Source of the DNA: Aquibium oceanicum
GTDB lineage: Bacteria > Pseudomonadota > Alphaproteobacteria > Rhizobiales > Rhizobiaceae
Length of the DNA stretch: 64,000 nucleotides
Direction: 5' to 3'
NCBI RefSeq assembly: GCF_001889605.1
Contig: NZ_CP018171.1
Span: forward strand, 4,687,501 to 4,751,500
Position 1 is the stretch's first letter. Every line of letters starts with the position of its first letter. The translations under genes were made by a program, and so were the position numbers. Positions 18,887-28,409 of the stretch are shown here, one piece after another. The notes below the pieces were generated by a model. It saw nothing but the letters and a program-made list of their open reading frames with translations. It did not search any database and was not told where the DNA came from.

Positions 18887-20140
18887 CTATTGCTTATCCA
18901 GACCGTAGACGGAATGCAAAGTCCGCACGGCAAGCTCCGTATAGGCGCCGTCGATCAGGATGGAAATCTTGATTTCCGACGTCGTGATCGCCCGGATGTT
19001 GATGCCCTTCTCGGAAAGGGCCTTGAAGGCGGTGGCCGCCACGCCGGCATGGCTGCGCATGCCGATGCCGATGACCGAGATCTTGGCCATACCCTCGTCG
19101 TGCTGGAGCACGTCGAAGCCGATCTCGCCGCGTGCCTTGTTCAGCACGGAAAGCGCCTTGTCGACGTCGCCGGACGGCACCGTGAAGGTCATGTCGGTGC
19201 GCGACCCGTCCTCGGAGATGTTCTGGACGATCATGTCGACGTTGATGCCGGCCTCGGCCAGCGGTCCGAAGATGCCCGCGGCCACGCCTGGCCGGTCGGC
19301 GACGCGCCGCAGCGATATCTGGGCCTCGTCCTTGGCGTAGGCGATGCCGGTGACGACCTGCTGTTCCACGATTTCATCCTCGTCGCAAATGAGCGTTCCG
19401 GGCGGGTTCAGGAGATCACCCATGCCCGGAGCATCGGGATCGTCGAAGGAGGAGCGGACGAAGGTCCGGACCTTGTGTACCATGGCGAGCTCGACCGAGC
19501 GCACCTGCAGCACCTTGGCGCCGAGCGAGGCCATTTCGAGCATTTCCTCGAAGCTGATCTTGGCCAGGCGCCGCGCCTTGGGGTCGATGCGCGGATCGGT
19601 GGTGTAGACGCCGTCGACGTCGGTGTAGATGTCGCAGCGGTCGGCCTTCACCGCCGCGGCGATCGCCACCGCGCTGGTGTCTGACCCGCCGCGGCCGAGC
19701 GTTGCGATGCGCTTGTCGGGGCCGATGCCCTGGAAGCCGGCGATCACGGCCACCTGCCCCTCGCCGAAGCGCTCGATCAGGAACGAGCCGTCGATGTCGA
19801 GGATGCGCGCGGCACCGTGAGCATTGTCCGTGCTGATGGGGATCTGCCAGCCCTGCCAGGAGCGGGCATGGACGCCCATCGACTGGAGCACGATGGCGAG
19901 AAGCCCGGCGGTGACCTGCTCGCCCGATGCCACCACGGCGTCGTATTCGCGCGCGTCGTGCATGGGCGAGGCCTCGCGCGTCCAGGAGACGAGCTCGTTG
20001 GTCTTTCCGGCCATGGCGGAAACGACGACCGCCACCTCGTGGCCGGCGTCGACCTCGCGCTTGACATGCCGCGCCACGTTGCGGATGCGCGGAATGTCGG
20101 CAACGGACGTCCCGCCGAATTTCATCACGATGCGCGCCAT
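18887..20140 (-). CDS. lysC: Aspartate kinase
   Basis: The 417-residue enzyme phosphorylates L-aspartate, the first step toward lysine, threonine and methionine. The N-terminal kinase domain shows VMKFGGTSVADI (residues 5-16) and GRGGSDTSAVAIAAAV. The C terminus has two ACT domains (EAGINVDMIVQNISEDG and GVAATAFKALSEKGINIRAI) that normally mediate feedback inhibition by lysine and threonine. ATG 20140 gives the conserved MARIVMKFGG start. ptsP lies 77 bases downstream on the same strand. Confidence 0.97.
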   Translation of the reverse strand: MARIVMKFGGTSVADIPRIRNVARHVKREVDAGHEVAVVVSAMAGKTNELVSWTREASPMHDAREYDAVVASGEQVTAGLLAIVLQSMGVHARSWQGWQIPISTDNAHGAARILDIDGSFLIERFGEGQVAVIAGFQGIGPDKRIATLGRGGSDTSAVAIAAAVKADRCDIYTDVDGVYTTDPRIDPKARRLAKISFEEMLEMASLGAKVLQVRSVELAMVHKVRTFVRSSFDDPDAPGMGDLLNPPGTLICDEDEIVEQQVVTGIAYAKDEAQISLRRVADRPGVAAGIFGPLAEAGINVDMIVQNISEDGSRTDMTFTVPSGDVDKALSVLNKARGEIGFDVLQHDEGMAKISVIGIGMRSHAGVAATAFKALSEKGINIRAITTSEIKISILIDGAYTELAVRTLHSVYGLDKQ

Positions 20141-20314
20141 GGAAGCGGAAAGCCTTTGCGGGGACGCGGCGCCGGGCCGCGGGACTATCAATGGAAACGC
20201 CGCCTCCCCGGCGGCGCGAATGCGCGGCCTCCATAGCCAAACGGCGGGGCAATCGCAAGCGCAGGGACGGCCCTTGCGCACCGCGGCGGCCTGCGTAAGC
20301 TCGGTACGACGAGG

Positions 20315-21046
20315 ATGGAGCGGGACGGCGGAATGGCAGATCGGAGTGCGGCGCGGGAAATGCGGCTGACGCGGCGGCATGTGGAGAGGCTGGTGCGCGA
20401 GATCTCCGATCCAGGTTTCCAGCCCTTTCCCGGCGTGCGACCGGCAACGGACGAGGATTTCGACCGTTTGGCGGCCGAACTGCGCCAGGGCGCGCCGGAC
20501 GAGGCGTTCTGGGTTTTCGCCTACGGATCGCTGATCTGGAATCCGGCTTTCGAATTCGTGGAGAAGCGGGTTGCGCTGGCGCGCGGCTGGCGTCGCATCT
20601 TCTGCCTCGGCTGGGACCGCCGCTTCCGCGGCAACAGCGAGAACCCCGGCCTGATGCTGGCGCTGGACCGCGGCGGCCAGTGCAAGGGCATCGCCTTCCG
20701 GCTCGAGCCCGAGACGCTGAAGGAGAGCATGGACCAGCTGGTGCGGCGCGAGATGTCGATGGTGCCGAGTTCCTTTCCGCCACGCTGGATCAACGTCGAG
20801 ACGGAGGAAGGCCCGCTCCGGGCGCTGACCTTCGCCATGGACCGCAAGAGCGGGCGCTACATCGGACACCTGGGCGATGAGGAGACGGCGCAGATGCTGG
20901 CGACAGCCTGCGGCTTCCGCGGCTCGATGGCGGAGTATCTGCACGCGACGGTCGAGCACCTGGAACAGCTGGGGATCCACGACCGGCATCTGTGGAAGTT
21001 GCAGCACCTGACAGCCGAGAGGATCGAGGCGATGCACGGGGCATGA
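20315..21046 (+). CDS. ChaC-type gamma-glutamylcyclotransferase
   Basis: The product (up to 243 residues) belongs to the ChaC family, which cleaves glutathione to 5-oxoproline and Cys-Gly in the cytoplasm. It contains the substrate-binding loop VFAYGSLIWNPAF and the following LGWDRRFRGNSENPG; the acidic residue in REMSMVPSSFP-type context is less certain. The start is ambiguous: ATG 20315 has GAGG immediately adjacent, ATG 20333 has GGAG twelve bases upstream, and ATG 20360 is also possible. It is divergent from lysC and converges with the MscS gene, with a gap of 18 bases. Confidence 0.92.
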   Translation: MERDGGMADRSAAREMRLTRRHVERLVREISDPGFQPFPGVRPATDEDFDRLAAELRQGAPDEAFWVFAYGSLIWNPAFEFVEKRVALARGWRRIFCLGWDRRFRGNSENPGLMLALDRGGQCKGIAFRLEPETLKESMDQLVRREMSMVPSSFPPRWINVETEEGPLRALTFAMDRKSGRYIGHLGDEETAQMLATACGFRGSMAEYLHATVEHLEQLGIHDRHLWKLQHLTAERIEAMHGA

Positions 21047-21064
21047 GAGGTCGGATCGTCTTCC

Positions 21065-22495
21065 TCAACCCTTGAGCAGGTTTTCCGAGCTCTCGGGGAT
21101 CTCGCCTCGCGGCCTTTCGGCTGCTTCCCGCGTCTCGCTCTGGAGGTTTCCCTCGCCGATGGTGACGGCCTGATCATCGACGGGCGGGGATTTCTTTTGC
21201 TTTGTGGAGGCCGGTGATTTTTCCGCCGGGCGGTCGCGGCGATAGAAGGGGACACCTTGTGGGAAGACAACCTCGCGGGCCGGGTCGGGCAGTTCGATAC
21301 CACCCGACAGGAGCGCGTTCTTGGAGAGCCTGAGAAGGGCCGAGTTGATCTTGGCCGGAGAATAGGTCGCGCTGTCGAACCAGTACTGAACCTTCAGATC
21401 GACGGTAGCGGCGCCGAGTTGGTCGACCAGCACCAGCGGTTCGGGGGTCTCCAGCACGGCCGGATGCTCGCGCAGCACCTCGCTGATCAGGGCCTGCGCC
21501 TTTGCGGTGGAGGAATCGTAGCCGATCCCGACCAGGAACTCGGCGCGCCGGCTCGGGATGCTGGAATAGTTCTTGATGATGCTCTTGAACACCATTGCGT
21601 TGGGGATCTGCACGTGATTGCCGTCGAGCGTGAGCAGCACGGTGCTGCGCGTATTGAGGTTCTGCACGATGCCGACATGGCCGGCGACGTCGATCAGGTC
21701 GCCGGAGCGGAACGGATTGCGTATCGAGAGCAGCAGGCTCGCCAGGAAATTTTCGGCGATGTCGCGGAAGGCGAAGCCGATCACGATGCCGATCAAGCCT
21801 GTGCCGCCGAGCACGGTGACGGCGAGGCTGGTGAGGCCCGCGACCCGCAGGACGAAATAGATGCCGAGCAGGAAGACCGGAATGGTGATCGCCCGCACGA
21901 CGACCGAGCGCAGGAGCGGCGAGGAGATGCGCGTGGACAGGAAGCCGCGTGAGAAGCGGCCGATCAGCGCGGCGACGAGGAAGGTGGCGAGTGCGATGAC
22001 CAGCGCCAGCAGGACCAGCGGCCAGGCCTGCACCGCCTGCCCATAGAGCCGGGTCGATTCTTCCCCTGCCCTGCCGAAAGTGGAGCGCAGGTCGGCGCGC
22101 ACCTCGATGCGGTTGACGACGGCGACCGTGCCTTCGGTGTTGGCTGCGAGTTCGCCGGCCCAGCGGCGGTGGTCCTGCGAGCCCGCCGCTCCGTCGAGGA
22201 AAACGACGCCCTCGCGAACCTCCACGGTGGCATTCTCGAACCAGCCAGTGGACGAGAGGATGTCATCGAGGCGCTCTGCGATCGCGCGATCCTCGACCGC
22301 ATTTTCGATGCTGACCGGCTGCCGCGGCGCGGCCGGCGCCTCGCCGGGATCGACGGCAGGCTCCTGGGCGCGCAGGGCCTCCGCTGAAGAAACCATCAGG
22401 CATAGCGACAACAGGAGGAGCCCGACCGCCTTGCGGAGACCGCCTACCCGGCATCGGTTTCCCGATCCGCTCCCTTGCCGCGACAGCTTCATCAT
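21065..22495 (-). CDS. MscS-family mechanosensitive channel with BON domain
   Basis: The 476-residue protein has a signal sequence ([20 protein letters not shown]), then a periplasmic BON-like domain ([20 protein letters not shown] and [11 protein letters not shown]). Three or four transmembrane helices follow (about 150-250), ending in the pore-type helix [22 protein letters not shown]. The MscS beta domain contains [22 protein letters not shown] charged, lysine-rich C terminus follows. Such channels release solutes on hypo-osmotic shock or act as gated sensors; the BON domain may attach to membrane or lipid. ATG codons at 22495 and 22492 are both possible starts. It diverges from ubiG. Confidence 0.92.
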   Translation of the reverse strand: MMKLSRQGSGSGNRCRVGGLRKAVGLLLLSLCLMVSSAEALRAQEPAVDPGEAPAAPRQPVSIENAVEDRAIAERLDDILSSTGWFENATVEVREGVVFLDGAAGSQDHRRWAGELAANTEGTVAVVNRIEVRADLRSTFGRAGEESTRLYGQAVQAWPLVLLALVIALATFLVAALIGRFSRGFLSTRISSPLLRSVVVRAITIPVFLLGIYFVLRVAGLTSLAVTVLGGTGLIGIVIGFAFRDIAENFLASLLLSIRNPFRSGDLIDVAGHVGIVQNLNTRSTVLLTLDGNHVQIPNAMVFKSIIKNYSSIPSRRAEFLVGIGYDSSTAKAQALISEVLREHPAVLETPEPLVLVDQLGAATVDLKVQYWFDSATYSPAKINSALLRLSKNALLSGGIELPDPAREVVFPQGVPFYRRDRPAEKSPASTKQKKSPPVDDQAVTIGEGNLQSETREAAERPRGEIPESSENLLKG

Positions 22496-22644
22496 TGCCG
22501 AACGCTCGCGGGCGCGCTGCGTTCCGGTCTCGCCCGTGCTGGATCGGCGATTGCCCGGCGGGCGATCGCAGCGGGCGCGATGGCGGACTTGACATTCCCC
22601 CTCGCGCGCCCGACCTCTTGCGCTCGCGAGAGGAGACCCCTGCG

Positions 22645-23397
22645 ATGCCCGAGGCCCGACGAACGACCATCGACACCGCGGAAGTCGAGCGTTTCTCCGC
22701 GCTCGCCGCCGAATGGTGGAATCCGAACGGCAAGTTCAAGCCGCTGCACAAGTTCAACCCCGTGCGACTGGCCTATATCCGCGACAAGGTCGCCGAGCGT
22801 TTCGGCCGCGACCCGCGCTCCACGCGCCCCTTCGAGGGGCTGCGCTTCCTCGACATCGGCTGCGGCGGCGGGCTGCTGTGCGAGCCCATGGCGCGGCTCG
22901 GCGCCACGGTGGTGGGCGCCGACGCCTCCGAGACAAACATCGAGGTGGCGAAGCTGCATGCCGCCCAGAGCGGCGTGTCGATCGACTACCGCGCCACCAC
23001 GGCCGAGGACCTGGCCGACGCCGGGGAAAAATTCGACGTGATCCTCAACATGGAGGTGGTCGAGCACGTCTCGGACGTCGGGCTCTACATCGGCAAGTGC
23101 GCCGAGATGGTGAAGCCCGGCGGCATCATGTTCGTGGCCACGATCAACCGCACGCTGAAGGCGCTCGGGCTGGCGATCGTCGGTGCGGAGTACGTGCTGC
23201 GCTGGCTGCCGCGCGGCACGCACCAGTTCGGCAAGCTGGTGCGGCCCGACGAATTGCAGAAGGCTCTGGGCGATGCCGGCATGAGCATCATCGACCGGAC
23301 GGGGGTGGTCTACAGCCCGCTCTCCGACCGCTGGCAGCGCTCGCGCGACATGGACGTCAACTACATGGTTCTGGCGGAGAAGCCGGCGAACGAGTGA
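22645..23397 (+). CDS. ubiG: Ubiquinone biosynthesis O-methyltransferase
   Basis: The 250-residue SAM-dependent enzyme makes both O-methylations of the ubiquinone ring. The sequence shows the UbiG hallmarks [19 protein letters not shown] near the start, SAM motif [29 protein letters not shown], and the membrane-interacting insert [22 protein letters not shown] 22645 follows an AGGAG ribosome site. A longer in-frame reading upstream is not needed. It converges with vapC. Confidence 0.97.
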   Translation: MPEARRTTIDTAEVERFSALAAEWWNPNGKFKPLHKFNPVRLAYIRDKVAERFGRDPRSTRPFEGLRFLDIGCGGGLLCEPMARLGATVVGADASETNIEVAKLHAAQSGVSIDYRATTAEDLADAGEKFDVILNMEVVEHVSDVGLYIGKCAEMVKPGGIMFVATINRTLKALGLAIVGAEYVLRWLPRGTHQFGKLVRPDELQKALGDAGMSIIDRTGVVYSPLSDRWQRSRDMDVNYMVLAEKPANE

Positions 23398-23416
23398 GGC
23401 CTCGCGGCGGCAGCCG

Positions 23417-23812
23417 TCACGCGGCCGCGATGTCGGTCAGCGGAAAGTCGCTTCCCTTGAACAGCAACGGTTGGCCGAAATGCCGGGCGCAGGCGTAGGC
23501 GAAGCAGTCGCCCATGTTGAGGCGGGCGGGGTGCCTGCCCTTGCCGAAGCGGTCGAAGGCATCGAGGGCGATTGCGGCGATCTCGGGGGGAAGCGGCAAG
23601 GTTCGAATCTCGGCCAGGTCCAAGAACCGCTCCAAAGTCATCCGCGTTTCGGTGACGGATTTCTCCGTCAGGCGCGACAGGGCGACCGACGCCTCCCAGA
23701 CGGCGATCGCCGATGTCATCCGATACCTGCTTCGCCGCATCCTGGTCATGAGTTCTGCGCCGTCGGCTTCCTCGGCAAGCATGGCGGTCAATGCCGACGC
23801 ATCGACGAACAT
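23417..23812 (-). CDS. vapC: PIN-domain ribonuclease toxin, VapC type
   Basis: The 131-residue protein is a type II toxin expected to cut tRNA or rRNA. All four acidic residues of the PIN active site are visible: D4 (MFVDASALTAM), E40 (VWEASVALS), D102 (NMGDCFAYACAR) and D122 (KGSDFPLTDI). ATG 23812 overlaps the antitoxin stop by one base (TGATG), so translation is coupled and antitoxin comes first. The operator lies upstream of the antitoxin gene. Confidence 0.93.
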   Translation of the reverse strand: MFVDASALTAMLAEEADGAELMTRMRRSRYRMTSAIAVWEASVALSRLTEKSVTETRMTLERFLDLAEIRTLPLPPEIAAIALDAFDRFGKGRHPARLNMGDCFAYACARHFGQPLLFKGSDFPLTDIAAA

Positions 23813-24057
23813 CAATCGTCCTCGTAGAGACTGTCGATGAAGTCCTTGTCCACCGGCAATCCGCGGGTCGGATCCACAGTCGAGCGAAATTCGCGCGCGA
23901 ACTGAATCCAGCGATCGATGTCGCTCGGCTTTCCCTGCTCGCGCTCCAGTTCATGCTGAAGCGCGGTATGGACCGTCTCCGTAAGGCCGGTCTTCTTCAG
24001 CGACGCCACCTTGCGGGCGAGAGCGTCGGTCTCTGGGTTCTTGATGTGAAAAGCCAT
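23812..24057 (-). CDS. vapB: VapB-type antitoxin (Psk/Rv0623-like)
   Basis: The 81-residue protein matches VapB antitoxins of the PSK-operon transcription factor family. It has an N-terminal MAFHIKNPETDALARKVASL DNA-binding segment and the following GLTETVHTALQHELERE helices. A C-terminal toxin-wrapping tail is rich in D/R and ends in FIDSLYEDD. It binds and neutralises VapC and, with it, represses the promoter. A 10-bp inverted repeat flanking a TATATA box sits 24 bases upstream of its ATG. Confidence 0.92.
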   Translation of the reverse strand: MAFHIKNPETDALARKVASLKKTGLTETVHTALQHELEREQGKPSDIDRWIQFAREFRSTVDPTRGLPVDKDFIDSLYEDD

Positions 24058-24080
24058 CGCCGTGTGGGTTCAGCTGCTAC

Positions 24081-24112
24081 GGTGTATCCTTATATAGCAC
24101 GGAGGATACACC
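24081..24112 (-). promoter_or_regulatory. Probable vapBC operator/promoter
   Basis: GGTGTATCCT (24081-24090) and AGGATACACC (24103-24112) form a perfect 10-bp inverted repeat around a 12-base centre containing TATATA, which reads as a -10 box on the minus strand. Type II antitoxins bind such repeats to autoregulate. Confidence 0.7.
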
Positions 24113-24124
24113 GATGCGAGCCGG

Positions 24125-25015
24125 TCAGCTTTCCCGGCTTTGAGCCTTCGTCGTCATGACGACGCCGATGCCGACGGTCGCGGCACCCGCCCAGGTGAGC
24201 AACGCATAGCGCTCGCCGAGGAAGAGCGTGCCCGAGACCAGCCCGACGGCGGCCGCGACGTAGCCGATCTGGCTGAGATAGACCGGGCCGCCGACCGCCT
24301 GGAGGCGGAAGAAGAAGACGAACATGCCGGCCGAAGAGGCCGCCTGTGCGACGACGGCGAGCGGCAGGTCCGCCAGCGGCGCGAGATCGAAGTTCGCGGC
24401 AGGGACGAGCCCGACGAGGAGAAGGATGACCGCCGCGGCGTAGTGGCTGCCGATGGCGAGCTCGATCGGCCCGGCATGCGCCGGCCAGTCGATGGTGCGG
24501 TAGATGTTGCCGATCGCGAGCGCCACCGGGATCAGAAGGCCGAGTGCCACCCAGCCGAGCGCGGCGGGCTGACCGAGTTCGCCACGCGTGGCCGCCACGA
24601 TCACCGCGCCGACGAAGCCGACCGCGATGCCGGCGATGCCGAGCGGGCTCGGGCGGCGCAGCCCGATCAGCAGCGACAGGGTGAGCGTGATGACCGGAGA
24701 CAGCGTCAGCATGATCGCGGTGAAGCCGGCGCCCAGATGCGGGATGGCGGCGAAGACGATGATGTTGGGAATGGCGTAGGAGATTGCGCCGGCGATCGCG
24801 AAATAGCGCAGCTTGTGTCGATCGAGTTGCGGAAAGTCGCGGCGGACAATCTGGACGAGGATGAGGATCGTGCCGACGCCGAAGGAGATGACGAAGGACC
24901 AGACGACGGCGGACACGCCGGCGCCGGTGGCGATCTTGCCGAGCGGGAAGATCATGCCGAGCAGGCCGCCGGTGACGATGAGCAGGGCGGCGGCCGAATC
25001 CCAGAGCTGCCTCAT
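24125..25015 (-). CDS. EamA/DMT family transporter
   Basis: The 296-residue membrane protein has two EamA modules with about ten helices: LLIVTGGLLGMIFPLGKIA at the N terminus, IPHLGAGFTAIMLTLSPVITL in the first half, and GYVAAAVGLVSGTLFLGERY near the end. The last is the typical site before the final helices. The tail ends MTTKAQSRES. Substrate cannot be predicted. It is the last gene before the vapBC operator; the operator repeat starts 13 bases before its stop on the map but belongs to vapBC. Confidence 0.9.
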   Translation of the reverse strand: MRQLWDSAAALLIVTGGLLGMIFPLGKIATGAGVSAVVWSFVISFGVGTILILVQIVRRDFPQLDRHKLRYFAIAGAISYAIPNIIVFAAIPHLGAGFTAIMLTLSPVITLTLSLLIGLRRPSPLGIAGIAVGFVGAVIVAATRGELGQPAALGWVALGLLIPVALAIGNIYRTIDWPAHAGPIELAIGSHYAAAVILLLVGLVPAANFDLAPLADLPLAVVAQAASSAGMFVFFFRLQAVGGPVYLSQIGYVAAAVGLVSGTLFLGERYALLTWAGAATVGIGVVMTTKAQSRES

Positions 25016-25063
25016 GGCCGGGCGGAAGGTTTCATGTGCAGGCGATCCGGGGTCGTTTCGACG

Positions 25064-25489
25064 TCAGTTCCGGTCGTCCGGAAAGACCGGGATCGGCATG
25101 AACTCGACGCCATCCTCGACGAGGCTCCTCGCCTCTTCGCGCGTGGCCTCGCCGTAGATGCCGCGCGCCTCGACCTCGCCGAAATGGATCTTGCGCGCCT
25201 CCTCGGCGAACTTGTCGCCGACGTAATCGGCGTTGGCGCGGACCTTTTCGGACAGCTCCTTGAGCTTGGCCAGAACCTGCTTCTGCTCCTCGCCGGCTGC
25301 GAGCGCGATCTTCTCGCGCTTGCGCCCGGTGGAGACGGCCGGCGCCATCAGCGACTTGCCGACATGGAGCGAACCGCAGACCGGGCAGGAGACGAGCTTG
25401 CGCTCCGCCTGGGCGTCGAATTCCTCGTTGTTGCGGAACCAGCCGTCGAAGGCGTGGCCGTTGTCGCAATGGAGGGAGAAATTGATCAC
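25064..25489 (-). CDS. DUF1178 family protein
   Basis: The 141-residue protein starts at GTG 25489 (V-I-N-F-S-L-H-C) and has a zinc-ribbon-like N terminus with C8 and H12 in SLHCDNGH and C35/C38 in VSCPVCGS. A helical, charged middle (EEQKQVLAKLKELSEKVRAN) and a C-terminal GIYGEATREEARSLVEDG segment follow. DUF1178 proteins are conserved in alphaproteobacteria without known function. The GTG overlaps the stop of the nitrilase-type gene by four bases (GTGA), so the pair is coupled. Confidence 0.93.
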   Translation of the reverse strand: MINFSLHCDNGHAFDGWFRNNEEFDAQAERKLVSCPVCGSLHVGKSLMAPAVSTGRKREKIALAAGEEQKQVLAKLKELSEKVRANADYVGDKFAEEARKIHFGEVEARGIYGEATREEARSLVEDGVEFMPIPVFPDDRN

Positions 25490-26349
25490 GAGGCGGCTCT
25501 CCGGGCGGCAGCCGGGGTTCCGACGTCGCGGACCGTGAATTCGCGGGCGTTCTTCAGGTTCGGGATCTTCTTGCGCGCGGCGGAAACCGCTTCGGTGTCG
25601 ATCTCGGCCACCAGTACGCCGGGCTCGTCGTGGTCGAGTTCGGCGACGACGCGGCCCCAGGGATCGATCATCATGGAATGGCCGTAGGTCTCGCGCCCGT
25701 CCTCGTGCTTTCCCCCTTGCGCGGCGGCGATGAGCCACGTGCCGTTCTCGATGGCGCGGGCGCGCAGGAGGACGTGCCAGTGCGCCTCGCCGGTCTGGCG
25801 GGTGAAGGCGGCGGGCACCGTGAGCACCTCGGCGCCGGCCATGGCCTGGGCGCGGAAGAGTTGCGGAAAGCGCAGGTCGTAGCAGACCGACATGCCGAGC
25901 TTCGCGAAGGGAAGATCGGCAACGATGGTGCAGACGCCGGGCTCGTAGGTGTTGGATTCGCGCCAGCTCTCGCCATTGTCGAGATCGACGTCGAACATGT
26001 GGATCTTGTCGTAGGTGGTGACGAGCGCACCGTCGGGGCCGAAGAGAAAGCCGCGGTTGGCGACCTTGCCGTCGTCGCGGGCGATCGCGGTGGAGCCGAC
26101 GTGGATCGTGACGCCGAGTTCGGCGGCGAGCCGGCCGGCGGTGGCGGCGATGACGTCGTCCTTCTCGTCGCGGAGGACGGAGCGGAGCGTGGCGCGGTCG
26201 CGCACCAGGGCGCCGGTCATCTCCGGCGACTGGATGTAGGTGGCGCCCTGCCCGGCCGCGTCGCGGACCATCGCCTCGAAGGTCTGCGCGTTCGCGTCCG
26301 GGTCCATGCCGGTGCGCATCTGGATGGCGGCGGCCTTGAAGACACTCAT
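25486..26349 (-). CDS. Carbon-nitrogen hydrolase (Nit/omega-amidase-like)
   Basis: The 287-residue enzyme belongs to the nitrilase superfamily. The catalytic triad is visible as E43 (SPEMTGA), K115 (YDKIHMFDVD) and C156 (SVCYDLRFP). The DKIHMFDVD context and gene size fit the Nit1/Nit2 branch, members of which remove deaminated glutathione or hydrolyse alpha-ketoglutaramate. Which substrate applies here is not decided. ATG 26349 is chosen since a longer frame reads antisense to grxC. It lies 13 bases from grxC and overlaps the DUF1178 gene by four bases. Confidence 0.93.
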   Translation of the reverse strand: MSVFKAAAIQMRTGMDPDANAQTFEAMVRDAAGQGATYIQSPEMTGALVRDRATLRSVLRDEKDDVIAATAGRLAAELGVTIHVGSTAIARDDGKVANRGFLFGPDGALVTTYDKIHMFDVDLDNGESWRESNTYEPGVCTIVADLPFAKLGMSVCYDLRFPQLFRAQAMAGAEVLTVPAAFTRQTGEAHWHVLLRARAIENGTWLIAAAQGGKHEDGRETYGHSMMIDPWGRVVAELDHDEPGVLVAEIDTEAVSAARKKIPNLKNAREFTVRDVGTPAAARRAAS

Positions 26350-26362
26350 GATGCCGGCTCCG

Positions 26363-26623
26363 TCAGGCGCCGCCCTGCAGCATGGCATCGAGGCGGCCGT
26401 TGGCCTCGAGCGCGTGCAGGTCGTCGCTGCCGCCGACATGGGTGTCGCCGATGAAGATCTGGGGGAAGGTGGAGCGTCCGGAGCGCGACATCATCTCCTG
26501 CCGCAGGTCGGGGGAGAAGCTGGCGTCGTGCTCGGTGTACTGCACGCCCTTCCTGTCGAGCAGGCGCTTGGCGGCGGAGCAGTAGCCGCACATGGCACGG
26601 GTGTAGATGGTGACGTCTTGCAT
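26363..26623 (-). CDS. grxC: Glutaredoxin 3
   Basis: The 86-residue dithiol glutaredoxin uses glutathione to reduce protein disulfides and glutathione mixed disulfides in the cytoplasm. It has the C12-G-Y-C15 active site (YTRAMCGYCSAAKRLL), the cis-proline TFPQIF, and the GGSDDLHAL glutathione-binding motif. It follows comF and precedes the nitrilase gene in one direction. This order is typical of rhizobia. Confidence 0.96.
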   Translation of the reverse strand: MQDVTIYTRAMCGYCSAAKRLLDRKGVQYTEHDASFSPDLRQEMMSRSGRSTFPQIFIGDTHVGGSDDLHALEANGRLDAMLQGGA

Positions 26624-26647
26624 GGCGTTTTCCGTGGTGATGCCGCT

Positions 26648-27442
26648 CTATATAGAGTTGCCGCCGCCGTCTAGGAAGTCCTCCGGAAGCACGCGCGCGA
26701 AAGTCAGCACGTCGACGCCGGCCGCGCCCGCCCGCCTCAGCGATCGCGCCATCGCCGAAACCGTCGCACCGGTGGTGTAGACGTCGTCCACGGCGAGCAC
26801 CCGGCGGCCCCTCAGCCGCTCGCGGTCCGCCGCCGGCACCTTGAAGGCGCCGCGCACGTTCTGCTCGCGTTCGGCGAGGCCGAGGCCCACCTGCTGGCGC
26901 GTCGGCTTCGCGCGCACGACAAGGGCCGGCTCGAAGCCGAGGCCCGATAGACCGGCGAGCGCGCGGGCGAGTTCGGCCGACTGGTTGAAGCGGCGTCGCA
27001 GGAAGCGCCGCGAATGCAGCGGGACCGGGACGATGACGTCGGCGTCGCGGATCAGCTCGGAGCCCGCGCGCATCATCCACCGCGCCATCCATGGCGCGAG
27101 ATCGGTGCGATCGTTGTACTTCAGCGCCTGCACCATGCGGCGTGCCACACCGGTGTAGGCGACCGCCGAGCGGGCCCGGTCGAAGGGCGGCGGATTGGCA
27201 ATCGCGGCCGGCGAGAGGGCGCCTTCGCCCATCTCTACGGTGAAGGGAACACCGAGAACCTCGCACCAGGGGCGTTCGAGCAGCCGCAGTTCGCGCCAGC
27301 ACGAACCGCACAGCGTGGCGGGCAGGCTGACCGTGCGGCGGCAACCGCCGCAGAGCGGCGGAAACAACGCCCTCCCCGCCTGGGCGGCTGCGACCGAGAA
27401 TAGGCGCTTGAACTCGAGAGGCAGATCGGCCACGACGCTCAC
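26648..27442 (-). CDS. ComF family protein (phosphoribosyltransferase-like)
   Basis: The 264-residue protein is a ComF/GntX-type protein. An N-terminal zinc finger (LCGGCRRTVSLPATLCGSCW) precedes a phosphoribosyltransferase domain. That domain has VPVPLHSRRFLRRRFNQS, TRQQVGLGLAEREQNVRGAF and the PRPP loop VLAVDDVYTTGATVSAMA. In competent bacteria ComF aids DNA uptake; in alphaproteobacteria the role is open. Translation appears to start at GTG 27442. It diverges from a methyltransferase gene. Confidence 0.93.
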   Translation of the reverse strand: MSVVADLPLEFKRLFSVAAAQAGRALFPPLCGGCRRTVSLPATLCGSCWRELRLLERPWCEVLGVPFTVEMGEGALSPAAIANPPPFDRARSAVAYTGVARRMVQALKYNDRTDLAPWMARWMMRAGSELIRDADVIVPVPLHSRRFLRRRFNQSAELARALAGLSGLGFEPALVVRAKPTRQQVGLGLAEREQNVRGAFKVPAADRERLRGRRVLAVDDVYTTGATVSAMARSLRRAGAAGVDVLTFARVLPEDFLDGGGNSI

Positions 27443-27528
27443 CTTGTCTTAGGGACGCTAGCAGAAAGTCGCGGTGGAGCCTACGGCCGCCGCGACCGTT
27501 TCGGCCCGACGAGGAGCGCAGGAAGGCT

Positions 27529-28401
27529 ATGGATCTCATCTTCGAACCAGGACTGGCCGTCCGCCGCAAGAGGCGCGCGCTGTCGGCGGCCATCGCGGGC
27601 GCGGATTTCCTAATGCGCCGTGCCGCCGAGGATCTCGAGGAGCGTCTGGGGGCGGTGGAGCGGAACTTCGCCTCGGCCGCGGCGATCCACTGCGTGACGC
27701 CGCACGCCGCCGACGTGCTGGCGGCATCGCCGAAGGTCGGCGAGGTAACGCGCGTCGAGGCCGATCCGGCATTCCTAAAAGGCGCTGACGGGGTGGTCGC
27801 ATCCGGCGACGCGCTGGGTCTGGCGCCCGAAAGCCTCGATCTGGCGGTGTCGCTGCTGGCGCTGCACGAGGCCAACGACCTGCCGGGACAGCTCATCCAG
27901 ATCAGGCGCGCGCTGAGGCCGGACGGGCTGTTCCTCGCCTGCCTGGCGGGTGCCGGCACGCTTTCCGAGCTTCGCGAGAGCCTGCTCGCGGCGGAGACCG
28001 AACTGACCGGCGGCGCGAGCCCCCGCGTCTTCCCCTTCGCCGACGTGCGCGACGTGGGGGCGCTGCTGCAGCGGGCGGGCTTCGCACTTCCGGTCGCCGA
28101 CGTCGAGACCGTCACGGTCCGCTATGCCGACATGTTCGCGCTGCTGCGCGACCTGCGCGCCATGGGAGCGACGAACGTGCTGGCCGGGCGGTTGCGGCGG
28201 CCGACGCGGCGGGAGGTCTTCCTGCGCGCCGCCGAACTCTATGCCCAGCGCCATGGCGACCCGGACGGCCGGGTTCGCGCCACCTTCTCGATCGTCTGGT
28301 TGTCTGGATGGGCGCCGCACGAGAGCCAGGCGCGGCCGGCCAAACGCGGCTCGGCGAACGTGTCGCTGGAACGGTTCCTCAACCAGGACAAGCCCGGCTG
28401 A
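27529..28401 (+). CDS. SAM-dependent methyltransferase (NDUFAF5/BioC-like)
   Basis: The 290-residue protein resembles the alphaproteobacterial methyltransferase related to mitochondrial complex I assembly factor NDUFAF5. Typical blocks are FLMRRAAEDLEERL, LDLAVSLLALHEANDLPGQL, ALRPDGLFLACLAGAGTLSELR and YADMFALLRDLRAMGATNVL. The glycine-rich SAM motif is degenerate in the N-terminal third. It is next to comF, an order I recall from rhizobia. Target and reaction are not certain. Confidence 0.85.
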   Translation: MDLIFEPGLAVRRKRRALSAAIAGADFLMRRAAEDLEERLGAVERNFASAAAIHCVTPHAADVLAASPKVGEVTRVEADPAFLKGADGVVASGDALGLAPESLDLAVSLLALHEANDLPGQLIQIRRALRPDGLFLACLAGAGTLSELRESLLAAETELTGGASPRVFPFADVRDVGALLQRAGFALPVADVETVTVRYADMFALLRDLRAMGATNVLAGRLRRPTRREVFLRAAELYAQRHGDPDGRVRATFSIVWLSGWAPHESQARPAKRGSANVSLERFLNQDKPG

Positions 28402-28409
28402 GCGACCCG

